Of a stretch of 64,000 nt of DNA, positions 17,344-25,923 are shown in pieces; the first letter of the stretch is position 1; every line of letters begins with the position of its first letter. The DNA comes from an uncultured Roseburia sp. (GTDB lineage: Bacteria > Bacillota > Clostridia > Lachnospirales > Lachnospiraceae). A model generated the notes under the pieces. That model worked only from the letters and a program-made list of their open reading frames with translations. It did not search any database and had not been told where the DNA came from. Where the stretch lies: assembly GCA_947644305.1 (NCBI GenBank), contig CANRYS010000007.1, forward strand, positions 93,868 through 157,867. Direction: 5' to 3'. Made by a program: the position numbers and the translations under genes.

Positions 17344-20235
17344 TTAATCGGCTACACTGCCTGAATTGCTTACTGGTGCAGTGGCTGTATTCTTTAAAAG
17401 TTTCTTTCTTGAATCTTTATCATAATAATAACGATAGATCGTGCTTGCCAATGTCGCTGCATTGCTGGAAGTAAACGCATTGGGAATAACAACGGTTACT
17501 GAGATCTCAGGGGATTCAAAAGGGGCAAAGGAGACAAACAATGCATGGTTTGGTTCATTGGCACTGATCTGTGCCGTACCAGTTTTTCCTGCCACTTTTA
17601 CGGGAACATCCTTAAATACCGATTTAAGGCTTCCGTTATTTACCACCATATACATTCCGCTTTTTATGGCGTTCATGGTGGAATTTTTGATCTCCAGTTT
17701 ATTGTGAACCTTTGCTTTATTCGTCTTTTTCTTGTCCGTTACCACATTCACGGTTTTGTCTACCAGCGTCAGATCATAACAGGTACCGTCGTTGGCGATG
17801 GTGGAGACATAACGGGATAATTGAACTGGTGTGTAACTGCTGTTACCCTGTCCGATGGCAGAACGCACCGCATCCAAAGTGGATACATTTGGTTCTGCTT
17901 CTGACAATTCGATACCGGATTTATCTGTCAAGCCATATATTTTGGAGTATTGCTCCAACTTTTTTAATCCCCGTTCATTATTTAAAACGCCTCCCGTCAA
18001 ACCACTGAGCTGATATCCCATTTCATAAAAGAAATAGTTACAGGAATGTTGGATCGCCTGAGATACGTTGATGGTTCCGTGACTGGATCTGGACCAGCAT
18101 TTAGGTGGATTGGGACCGATTTTCTCAAATACATGCCTGTCCGTAACTGTAGAATAGGGATTAATTATGCCCTCTTCCAACGCTGCTGTGGCAGATACCA
18201 TCTTGTAGGTGGATCCAGGAGCTGTCTTCTGCTGCGTCGCTCGGTTGAGCATTGGCGAGGCGGAATTGGTGTTGATCTTGGAAAAATACTCCGTATCCAC
18301 AGAATTGGCAAATTTATTGTTATCATAGCTGGGATAGGATACTAGAGCCTTAATCTTTCCTGTGTTTGGATCGGTCACCACGACAGAAGCGGCACAGGGG
18401 GTAAGTCCCAGCTCACCAGGAGAGATATCCAGGGATTTTATCTTGGATTTTAGGAATTCGAAAGGTGAGATACTCCCTGCACGAAGTCTGGCTGTCATCG
18501 CCTTATCTTTTTTTAGGTAGCCCTGTTCATACAAGAGCAGGCAGACCTCTCTCCCACTGATGATGTCATCGTAGATCAGTGTGTGATAAACTTTTTTGTC
18601 AAACTCTGTATCGTCTGACAGAGTTTCCCATATATAGTCCATAATTTTCTGGTAGATTTCTTCTGTGCTGTAGTAATCATCACCTACGTTCAGCGCTTCC
18701 AGACTGACCCAGTTATTCGATATGGCATAGATCAAAAAGCGGCTGAGACTCAATTTCCCATTGGCATATTTATTGTAGGTTTCATCGGTCTTGTCCAGCT
18801 TTTCTGTAGGAATAATCTCATCTGAGCGCAGCAGGGTATAGATATAATCCAGATAATCTTCTGAAGTTTCAGAAAGATTGTTGCCCGCCACGCCGTAGTT
18901 ATATTTTAAATGGCGTTTTAAGCTCTTCAATGTATTTTTTTTCTGGGTAGTGAATTTATTATATATCCTTTTTTCCAGGTCTGATGCCTCTGAGGTGTTG
19001 AATTTTGTGATGTCCACCAGGCTATTTTCTATAATAGCACAGTATACATCATAAATCGGAACACGGATATCATCTGCTTTTTCTCCTTTGGAGCCTGCAC
19101 TCTTGCTATTATTTAATTTGGAAATCAATACACCTGCCACGGTTCTCTCCGTCAGTTTGTAAGCAGCTTTTTGAAGATCGGCATCGATGGTCAGATAAAT
19201 ATCATTTCCAGCCACTGCATCTTTGTGATCCTTCGTCTCTACCACACGGGAGCTGCTATCGATCACCAGGGTTTCGCTGCCCTTCTTTCCACGAAGCTGC
19301 TCTTCGTAGGTTCGCTCAATGCCTGTTTTTCCAATCTGGTCGGCGGCGGTGTAGGTGTTGTCTTCCTTCTCTTTCATAGTGGCAAGGGTATCCGATGAGA
19401 TCAGTCCCGTATAACCGATCACGTGGGAAAAATAATAGCTGTCATAATAAACCCGTTTGGTGTCCTCACTGACTTCCACCCCGATCATATTCGCAGAATT
19501 TTCTTTGATGGCTGCCACTGTTTCCGGGGAAACATCCGAAGCGATCGTGACGGGTTCATATTTTTGATAGGTATTCATCATCAATGCATACCGGACTTTC
19601 ATGATCTTTAAGGCAGTGGCATCGTTATAATTTTGCTCTTTTTTCTCCATCTGCTCCTTGGTTTTTTCTTCTCCTGTCAGAGGATCAAAAAAATGGATGC
19701 TGTTGGTTTTTGTAGAGGTTCGGATATAACGGAAACATTCTTCGGCGCTCATTTCCTTCTGCTCTTCGGTAAGATCGTCCACGGACTTTAGAAAATAGAT
19801 CTCACGCTTAAAGCGCAGTTGGGCTTTTTTATCTACCGTAAAACGAAAACGCCCTTTTTTCGTAATTTCAATCGGAAATTCCACAGAGAGTTTATCTCCA
19901 TGTTTTTCAATGAGTGAAATGCATTTGAGAATCATTTCATTGGTGGTTTTATTATCCTTTAACTCTCCGGTATCTTCTATAGTAATGGAATAGCTCTGCT
20001 CGTTGGAGGCAAGGACCTTTCCATTGCAGTCGTAAATCTTTCCCCGGGAGCTTTTCAAGGTCTTTACTTTTGTATTTTTGATGGTTGCTTTCTGGTCATA
20101 TTCTTCTCCCTGAACGATCTGAAGGTAGAATAATCTGCCCACCAGGATACTGAAAAGAACGATATATACAAGAATCAGGGAAAAGATTCGCGATTTGACC
20201 AGTGTTTTAAAATAATCAATTATCGCAGTAACCAC
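17344..20235 (-). CDS. mrdA: Penicillin-binding protein 2, class B transpeptidase
   Basis: 963 residues, longer than E. coli PBP2 because of an insertion of roughly 200 residues between the dimerisation and transpeptidase domains (about 370-600). The start is GTG at 20235 with AGGAGG 8 bases upstream. One N-terminal membrane span (about 17-40). Active-site motifs: Ser675 in PGSTYKMV, SCN in IQHSCNYFFYEMG, and KTG in VAGKTGTAQ. It crosslinks peptidoglycan during elongation with RodA. Three bases separate it from mreD. Confidence 0.95.
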   Translation of the reverse strand: MVTAIIDYFKTLVKSRIFSLILVYIVLFSILVGRLFYLQIVQGEEYDQKATIKNTKVKTLKSSRGKIYDCNGKVLASNEQSYSITIEDTGELKDNKTTNEMILKCISLIEKHGDKLSVEFPIEITKKGRFRFTVDKKAQLRFKREIYFLKSVDDLTEEQKEMSAEECFRYIRTSTKTNSIHFFDPLTGEEKTKEQMEKKEQNYNDATALKIMKVRYALMMNTYQKYEPVTIASDVSPETVAAIKENSANMIGVEVSEDTKRVYYDSYYFSHVIGYTGLISSDTLATMKEKEDNTYTAADQIGKTGIERTYEEQLRGKKGSETLVIDSSSRVVETKDHKDAVAGNDIYLTIDADLQKAAYKLTERTVAGVLISKLNNSKSAGSKGEKADDIRVPIYDVYCAIIENSLVDITKFNTSEASDLEKRIYNKFTTQKKNTLKSLKRHLKYNYGVAGNNLSETSEDYLDYIYTLLRSDEIIPTEKLDKTDETYNKYANGKLSLSRFLIYAISNNWVSLEALNVGDDYYSTEEIYQKIMDYIWETLSDDTEFDKKVYHTLIYDDIISGREVCLLLYEQGYLKKDKAMTARLRAGSISPFEFLKSKIKSLDISPGELGLTPCAASVVVTDPNTGKIKALVSYPSYDNNKFANSVDTEYFSKINTNSASPMLNRATQQKTAPGSTYKMVSATAALEEGIINPYSTVTDRHVFEKIGPNPPKCWSRSSHGTINVSQAIQHSCNYFFYEMGYQLSGLTGGVLNNERGLKKLEQYSKIYGLTDKSGIELSEAEPNVSTLDAVRSAIGQGNSSYTPVQLSRYVSTIANDGTCYDLTLVDKTVNVVTDKKKTNKAKVHNKLEIKNSTMNAIKSGMYMVVNNGSLKSVFKDVPVKVAGKTGTAQISANEPNHALFVSFAPFESPEISVTVVIPNAFTSSNAATLASTIYRYYYDKDSRKKLLKNTATAPVSNSGSVAD

Positions 20236-20238
20236 AGA

Positions 20239-20745
20239 TTATACCTCCTCTTTTTTTTCTGATAAAAACTTCTCAAGCATATTGAGAAGCCGGAATATGA
20301 GTACGGAGACGATCAGAGTGTAGATGATCTCCGGAAGAATGACAGATGTAAAAGCAAAACCAAAATACAGCCGTCCTCTTACTAGGAACTCTGTGACATA
20401 ATAATAAATGCCATAGAACAAATCACTGATTCCGACGAGTACACACGGGAGTATGTAGTTGTCTGTAAAATAAATCTTCTGGCAGTAACCACATAGAAAA
20501 CCAATGGTCATAAAAACAAAGGCATAAAGCCCGATCACATTGCCGAACTGCATGTCCAAAAGCAGGCCGCATAGAAAACCAGTCAGCAGACCGGAAGTTC
20601 TTCCCCGCATATAGGAGTAGCAGACGGTAAGTATGAGCAGTATATTCGGCACCACATCTGCCAGTTCGATGGCATGTAGGGCGGTTGTCTGGAGTATAAA
20701 TCCAATGAATATGATCACTATCGTGGAAATTCGTCGTTTAATCAT
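20239..20745 (-). CDS. mreD: Rod shape-determining membrane protein MreD
   Basis: 168 residues, five to six membrane segments, few polar loops, as expected for MreD. It overlaps the end of mreC by eight bases and directly precedes mrdA. It is part of the elongasome. The call leans on position as well as hydropathy. Confidence 0.9.
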   Translation of the reverse strand: MIKRRISTIVIIFIGFILQTTALHAIELADVVPNILLILTVCYSYMRGRTSGLLTGFLCGLLLDMQFGNVIGLYAFVFMTIGFLCGYCQKIYFTDNYILPCVLVGISDLFYGIYYYVTEFLVRGRLYFGFAFTSVILPEIIYTLIVSVLIFRLLNMLEKFLSEKKEEV

Positions 20746-21619
20746 AGTTTTTTATATCCTCAATTTCCGAATTATCCTTCAGCGTTGTAATAATCAGCAC
20801 GGTTTCCAGTTTATCGAAAGATACCACTGGTGTGAGCTGGGCATACTTGGAGAGACCGTCAGTCTCATCGCGAATGTTGGAGATATATCCGACTAAAAGC
20901 CCCGGAAGAAATTTATCACTGATCCGGGAAGTCACCACGGCATCTCCGTCTTTTGCCTCTGCTGTATTGCTGATCATGGTAACATCGATAAATCCCTTGT
21001 AGATACTTTGCATATTTCCCTTCACCATACAAGTTTCTCCGGTATTTTCAAACATGGAGCTGACATTGCTCTTGTCGTCGATGATACTGCGAACTTTTGC
21101 GTAATGTTTTCCCGCCTCAGAGACAATCCCCACAAGCCCGTTTCCAGCGATGACATTCATGTCCACATCCACACCGTCTTCTTTACCTTTGTCAATGGTA
21201 AAAAGATTGAACCAGTTGTTGCCGTCCCTGCCGATGACAGTGGCGGCCACTTTTGGGTAATCTGGATACTGCTGATCTAGTTTAAAAAGCTCTCTGTATT
21301 TATCCAGATCGCTGTTCTCTCCCGCCAGGATTTTATTGTCATAACTGAGGGCGTCCAGTTTTTGCTTCAGCTCTTTATTTTCTTTGAGTAGTTTTTCTTT
21401 GGTGTCAAGCAGATCCATTTTTCCATAGATCCATTTTCCCACGGCATTGATTCCACTCTGCATGGGGGTCACTACATCTCCCAGAGTCGTCTTAAAGGTG
21501 CGGAACTGATCCGAGAACCGAAAACTTAAAACGACCAGAAGGGCACAGAGGATACTCAGGGATATATAGATATACTTCGGATGAATGGAAAATTTTTTCC
21601 TTCTTCTTTTCTTTTTCAT
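20738..21619 (-). CDS. mreC: Rod shape-determining protein MreC
   Basis: 293 residues from the ATG at 21619 (GGAGG 6 bases upstream). A very basic cytosolic tip (MKKKRRRKKF), one membrane span (YIYISLSILCALLVVLSF), a coiled coil (LLKENKELKQKLDALSYDN) and the extracellular beta domains with VIGRDGNNWFNLFTIDKG. It links MreB to PBP2. Confidence 0.95.
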   Translation of the reverse strand: MKKKRRRKKFSIHPKYIYISLSILCALLVVLSFRFSDQFRTFKTTLGDVVTPMQSGINAVGKWIYGKMDLLDTKEKLLKENKELKQKLDALSYDNKILAGENSDLDKYRELFKLDQQYPDYPKVAATVIGRDGNNWFNLFTIDKGKEDGVDVDMNVIAGNGLVGIVSEAGKHYAKVRSIIDDKSNVSSMFENTGETCMVKGNMQSIYKGFIDVTMISNTAEAKDGDAVVTSRISDKFLPGLLVGYISNIRDETDGLSKYAQLTPVVSFDKLETVLIITTLKDNSEIEDIKNYD

Positions 21620-21655
21620 GCTTTTCCTCCATTCGCGCATGCCTTTTACGCATTA

Positions 21656-21710
21656 CAAGTTTGTGCGTGTACGCACAAACTTGCAGTGTGAAAAATTTAT
21701 TTTTCACACT
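21656..21710. repeat. Two adjacent perfect hairpins between mreB and mreC
   Basis: 21656-21668 pairs with 21671-21683 (13 bp, two-base loop). 21685-21696 pairs with 21699-21710 (12 bp). Both lie in the transcript between mreB and mreC. They may attenuate or process the message; no long T run follows on the minus strand. Confidence 0.6.
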
Positions 21711-21725
21711 TTTCTCCATTCTGTA

Positions 21726-22718
21726 TTAAAGAGCAAGCTTGGCAAGCTCTGGATCTTCAATCACTGCACCCAGTCCCATAATAACCGTGCTCTCCGGTTC
21801 CTCACAAAGATTTACCTTCAAACCGAGTTCGTCGTAGATAAATTTGCCCAGGTCTTTGATGCGGCTGGACCCTCCAGTCAGATAGAGCCCGGATTTATAA
21901 ATATCAGAAGAGATTTCAGGTGGCGTTCTCTCTAAAATGATCTTGATGGAATCTACGATGTTCTGGAATAGTTCAGCCAGAGCGTCGTGAATATCAGCTC
22001 CGGTTACAGTGATTTCACTTGGAAGTCCTGTCACCAGATTGCGTCCGCAGATATCCATGGTTTCATCTGTCACATAGGCGGAGGCAATATTTTTTTTGAT
22101 CAGTTCGGCGCTCTTTTCACCAATGACAAAATTCATATCTTTTTTGATCTTATTTATGATTACCTCGTCAAAGCGGTTTCCACCTACCGGTATGAGCCGG
22201 CTCAATACAATACCGCCCAGGGAGAGGACCGAAATCTCAGCGGTATTTGCCCCGATGTCTACTACCAGAGTTCCCGTGGATTTTGTGATATCCAGATTCA
22301 TGCCAAGAGCATCGGCGATGGGCTTCTCTACCACATGGATCTTCTTTGATTTGAGATTCATGTTGGCGATCAGATCAAAATATGCTCTTTTTTCTACCTC
22401 TGTAATATCTGTGGGGACGGCAATGTAGTATTCTGCTCCCTTAAATCTTTTTTTGCCATTCAGTTCGGTAAAGAAATAATCAATCATGGACTGCATATTT
22501 CCGATATCGGCGATTACTCCGTTTTTGATGGGATAGGAAACATCCAGATTCTCCGGCGCTTTTTCATACATTTCAAAAGCTTCATCCCCCACCGCAAATA
22601 CATGATTTTTTTTATATATGGCAATTACACTTTTCTGGTGAAGGATCACACCTTCTCCATTCTTATAAATTTTTATAGAGCTTGTTCCAAAATCAATTCC
22701 TATCGCTTTTCCCAGCAT
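21726..22718 (-). CDS. mreB: MreB-family actin-like rod-shape protein
   Basis: 330 residues from the ATG at 22718 (AGAGAGG about 9 bases upstream). Actin-fold motifs: GIDFGTSSIKIY (phosphate 1), VVDIGANTAEISVLSLGG (phosphate 2) and LYLTGGSSRIKDLGKF (adenosine). It forms membrane filaments guiding wall synthesis. First gene of the mreBCD-mrdA block; could be the Mbl or MreBH paralogue. Confidence 0.93.
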   Translation of the reverse strand: MLGKAIGIDFGTSSIKIYKNGEGVILHQKSVIAIYKKNHVFAVGDEAFEMYEKAPENLDVSYPIKNGVIADIGNMQSMIDYFFTELNGKKRFKGAEYYIAVPTDITEVEKRAYFDLIANMNLKSKKIHVVEKPIADALGMNLDITKSTGTLVVDIGANTAEISVLSLGGIVLSRLIPVGGNRFDEVIINKIKKDMNFVIGEKSAELIKKNIASAYVTDETMDICGRNLVTGLPSEITVTGADIHDALAELFQNIVDSIKIILERTPPEISSDIYKSGLYLTGGSSRIKDLGKFIYDELGLKVNLCEEPESTVIMGLGAVIEDPELAKLAL

Positions 22719-22746
22719 TTCGTTCATCCTCTCTAACAATATATTC

Positions 22747-23445
22747 TCATATGTGTCCTCGTTCTCTCAGACTGACATACTGACAATCACCCAGAATAAT
22801 ATGATCCAGAAGCCGGATGCCGATAAGTTCCCCGGCGGTTTTCAACTGTTCTGACAATTTAATATCCGCCGTGCTTGGTGTCGGATCTCCGCTTGGATGA
22901 TTATGTAGTACGATAAAGCAAGATGCATCATACTGCAACGCTTTTTTCAATATTTCCCTTGGATTTGCCAGACTGGCAGACACGGAACCTACAAACAGAA
23001 GTTCATACCGGATCAACCGGCAGCGGTTGTCCAAAAAGACAACCAACGTATGTTCCGTCTCCTTTGTCCGCATCTCTTCCATAAAAAATCCGGCAACCGT
23101 TCCCGGAGAATCAAACCGCTCTCCTTCTGGTTTGCGCTGTTTGGTCATCCGGTTGGAGATCTCCGCAGCGCACTGTAACTGTGCGGCTTTGACTTTGCCG
23201 ATTCCATGGATCTTCGTGAGCTCCTGACCGGACAAATAATGCAGTCCCATTAATCCCTTGTGTACCGGATGGAGACTCAGGATCTCCGAGGCAAGAGTCA
23301 CACTGTTTTTGTGATGGCTGCCGTTTCGGATCAAAACAGCGATCAGTTCAGCATCGGATAAACTGGCTGCCCCGTATTTTTCCAGCTTTTCATAAGGTTG
23401 TTCCGACTCTGGAAGATCCTTCATCGTATAATATTTTTGGCTCAT
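22747..23445 (-). CDS. radC: RadC/JAB-domain protein
   Basis: 232 residues from the ATG at 23445 (GGAG 5 bases upstream). An N-terminal helix-hairpin-helix (LTKIHGIGKVKAAQLQCA) and a C-terminal MPN/JAB domain with the zinc motif VLHNHPSGDPTPSTADI. Once thought to be a repair protein; its true biochemical role is unsettled. It commonly precedes mreB in Bacillota. Confidence 0.95.
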   Translation of the reverse strand: MSQKYYTMKDLPESEQPYEKLEKYGAASLSDAELIAVLIRNGSHHKNSVTLASEILSLHPVHKGLMGLHYLSGQELTKIHGIGKVKAAQLQCAAEISNRMTKQRKPEGERFDSPGTVAGFFMEEMRTKETEHTLVVFLDNRCRLIRYELLFVGSVSASLANPREILKKALQYDASCFIVLHNHPSGDPTPSTADIKLSEQLKTAGELIGIRLLDHIILGDCQYVSLRERGHI

Positions 23446-23500
23446 TTTTACTCCATTCCCTATCGCTGCCAATCATACATGGTCTATTCTACCATAATTT

Positions 23501-23731
23501 TTTTAAAAAGTATAGCTGGATCAAAAGTTTTTTCAGTGACTTTTCGTCATTTGTCATGGTAAATCGACTAATTTTTTATCTACCATTCGCTGAAGCGACA
23601 TTAAAATTCCAAATGCTTTTAAAAAGTATAGCTGGATCAAAAGTTTTTACCATTGACTTTTCGTCATTTGTCATGGTAAATCGACTAATTTTTTATCTAC
23701 CATTCGCTGAAGCGACATTAAAATTCCAAAT
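23501..23731. repeat. Direct tandem duplication of about 115 bp
   Basis: Copy A 23501-23614 and copy B 23617-23731 are almost identical; they differ only in a few bases around 23530 and 23647 and by one base of length. Copy B contains the last 19 codons and the stop of the methionine gamma-lyase-like gene plus its downstream flank. Copy A is a second, untranslated copy of that tail. Confidence 0.95.
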
Positions 23732-24975
23732 TTTCCGTGCTGCCAGGTCAGGCCCCCCTGAAAGTAAACGCTGTAAGGCGGTTCGATGGGGGCGTCGGCA
23801 CTGAGTTCAATGGAGGATCCCTGAATGAAATTGCCTGCCGCCATAATCACATCGCTGTGATATCCTGGCATCGCGTAGGGCTCTGGCGCCACATAGCTAT
23901 CTACAGGGGAACCGGCTTGAATTCCCTCACAAAATGCGATGATCCGTTCCGGGGATCCCAGTGCCACGGCCTGGATGATATCATGGCGCTCTTCGGTCGC
24001 GCTGGGACTGGTTGTGAAACCAAGTCCTTCGTAGAGATGGGCTGCAAAGATAGCGGATTTTAATGCACTTGCCACCACAGTCGGCGCAAAAAAAAGCCCC
24101 TGATAAAAAGAGGGATTGGTTCCCAGAGATGCGCCCACTTCTTTTCCCAGACCCGGCGCCGTCAGGCGGTTTGCCGCCAGTTCGATCAGATCCTTCCTCC
24201 CGGCGAGGTAGCCCCCCATCGGCGCTATGCCGCCGCCGAGGTTTTTGATCAGGGAACCGACCACAAGATCTGCCCCGGCTTCTGCTGGTTCTATCGGTTC
24301 CACAAATTCTCCATAACAATTATCTACCATGCAGATCACATGAGGGGCGTGTTTTTTTATAAAGGTTATCAGCTCTCCGATCTGTTTTACAGAGAGGGTT
24401 TTTCGCATGGCATAGCCTTTAGAACGCTGGATTGTCACCAGTTTGGTTCGATCATTCAGTGCATTTTTTATTGCTTCATAATCAAAGCTGCTGTCTTCCT
24501 TGAGATCTGCCTGGGCGTAGGTGATGCCAAATTCTTGCAGTGAACCAGGTTCATTTTTGCCGTGTATACCTATGATGCCCTCCAGGGTATCATAGGGTTT
24601 CCCCACCGGAGATAACAATTCGTCTCCCGGTCGAAGGATCGCTGAGAGGGCAAGAGTCAGCGCATGGGTGCCACAGGTGATCTGGGAGCGGACAAGGGCG
24701 TCCTCGCAGCGGAAAATGTGGGCATACACCCGTTCCAGTGTGTCCCTTCCAGCATCGTTATAACCGTAGCCGGTGCTTCCGTTCATGTGTTCTGCGCTGA
24801 CCCGGTTTTCCTGAAATGCCTGCATGACTTTGAGTTGATTGTACTCGGCGATCTCGTCGATGGTGCGGAAACGTTCTTCTAGAGTATTGCAGATCCGCCC
24901 AGCATAATCCAAGACCGATTTGCTGATGCCGCTTTTCTGATACATGTTATATAATAAATTATTGTCATTCCTCAT
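23671..24975 (-). CDS. Methionine gamma-lyase family / aluminium-resistance-type PLP enzyme
   Basis: 434 residues. A fold-type I PLP protein of the aluminium-resistance family: SGTHALTLAL-like start (QITCGTHALTLALSAI), Asp in CMVDNCYGEFVEP, and the Schiff-base lysine in GSLIKNLGGGIAPMGGYLAG. The substrate is unclear; relation to Cys/Met lyases is by family only. The ATG overlaps the miaA stop. Its last 19 codons lie in copy B of a tandem duplication. Confidence 0.85.
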   Translation of the reverse strand: MRNDNNLLYNMYQKSGISKSVLDYAGRICNTLEERFRTIDEIAEYNQLKVMQAFQENRVSAEHMNGSTGYGYNDAGRDTLERVYAHIFRCEDALVRSQITCGTHALTLALSAILRPGDELLSPVGKPYDTLEGIIGIHGKNEPGSLQEFGITYAQADLKEDSSFDYEAIKNALNDRTKLVTIQRSKGYAMRKTLSVKQIGELITFIKKHAPHVICMVDNCYGEFVEPIEPAEAGADLVVGSLIKNLGGGIAPMGGYLAGRKDLIELAANRLTAPGLGKEVGASLGTNPSFYQGLFFAPTVVASALKSAIFAAHLYEGLGFTTSPSATEERHDIIQAVALGSPERIIAFCEGIQAGSPVDSYVAPEPYAMPGYHSDVIMAAGNFIQGSSIELSADAPIEPPYSVYFQGGLTWQHGKFGILMSLQRMVDKKLVDLP

Positions 24976-25921
24976 GGTTTATAATCCCCCTTTTCTCTGC
25001 CAGATGAACAATTTCACGAACCACAGCCTCTTCCTCTTCAAATTGATCCTTATCCAGAAAAATCACATCCCGTTCCCTGCGAAACCAAGTGAGCTGCCGC
25101 TTGGCAAAATGTCTGGTGTCTTTCTGGATCTGTTCCATCGCCTCTTCCCTGGATATCTTCCCCTCAAAATATGGGAATAATTCCTTGTATCCGATGGCCT
25201 GCATAGAGGTCATATCACTGGTGCAGCCCTGTCGGATCAGCGCTTCCCCTTCTTCTAACAGCCCCTGTTCAAACATCTGCTCTACTCTTTTGTTAATCCT
25301 TGCATAGAGCTTCTGGCGGTTCATGGTCAAAATAATATAGATAAAATCATAGGGAGAGTTTTTTGTCCGCTGCTGTTGGTTGTGGGTTGAAATCGGTGTC
25401 CCAGTCTCCTGGTAATATTCCAGCGCCCGGATGACCCGCTTGATATTGTTGGGATGAATGCATTCTGCCGAAACGGGATCGATACGTTTAAGCCGTTCAT
25501 GTAGAAAATCCGCTCCCTTTACCCTCGCAAGCTCTTCCAGTTCTGACCTGTAGGAGCGATCTTTTTCTTCCAGGTTAAAATCAATGTCATAGAGAAGTGC
25601 CTGAATGTAAAAACCGGTGCCTCCTACGACGACCGGTATGTGTCCACGTCGCCAGATCTCATGCATGGCCTGTTCCGCCATTTTTTTAAATTCATAGACG
25701 TGAAAAGGGGTATCTGGCGGGATCGCATCCACCAGATGATGGGGAATGCCCTGCATTTCTTCCAGGGTGATCTTCGCCGTTCCGATATTCATCTGCTGGT
25801 AGATCTGCATGGAATCGGCAGAGATAATCTCTCCTCCTACTGCCTTCGCCAACTGGATAGAGGCAGCAGTCTTTCCCACCGCTGTAGGACCGGTGAGGAT
25901 GATGAGTGGTTTTTTATTCAT
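24965..25921 (-). CDS. miaA: tRNA dimethylallyltransferase
   Basis: 318 residues. P-loop GPTAVGKTAASIQLA, ISADSMQIYQQMNIGTAK, VVGGTGFYIQALLYDIDF, and a C-terminal DTRHFAKRQLTWFRRE motif. It transfers dimethylallyl to A37 of tRNAs reading UNN codons. It sits directly after mutL with a two-base gap. Confidence 0.97.
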   Translation of the reverse strand: MNKKPLIILTGPTAVGKTAASIQLAKAVGGEIISADSMQIYQQMNIGTAKITLEEMQGIPHHLVDAIPPDTPFHVYEFKKMAEQAMHEIWRRGHIPVVVGGTGFYIQALLYDIDFNLEEKDRSYRSELEELARVKGADFLHERLKRIDPVSAECIHPNNIKRVIRALEYYQETGTPISTHNQQQRTKNSPYDFIYIILTMNRQKLYARINKRVEQMFEQGLLEEGEALIRQGCTSDMTSMQAIGYKELFPYFEGKISREEAMEQIQKDTRHFAKRQLTWFRRERDVIFLDKDQFEEEEAVVREIVHLAEKRGIINHEE

Positions 25922-25923
25922 TG

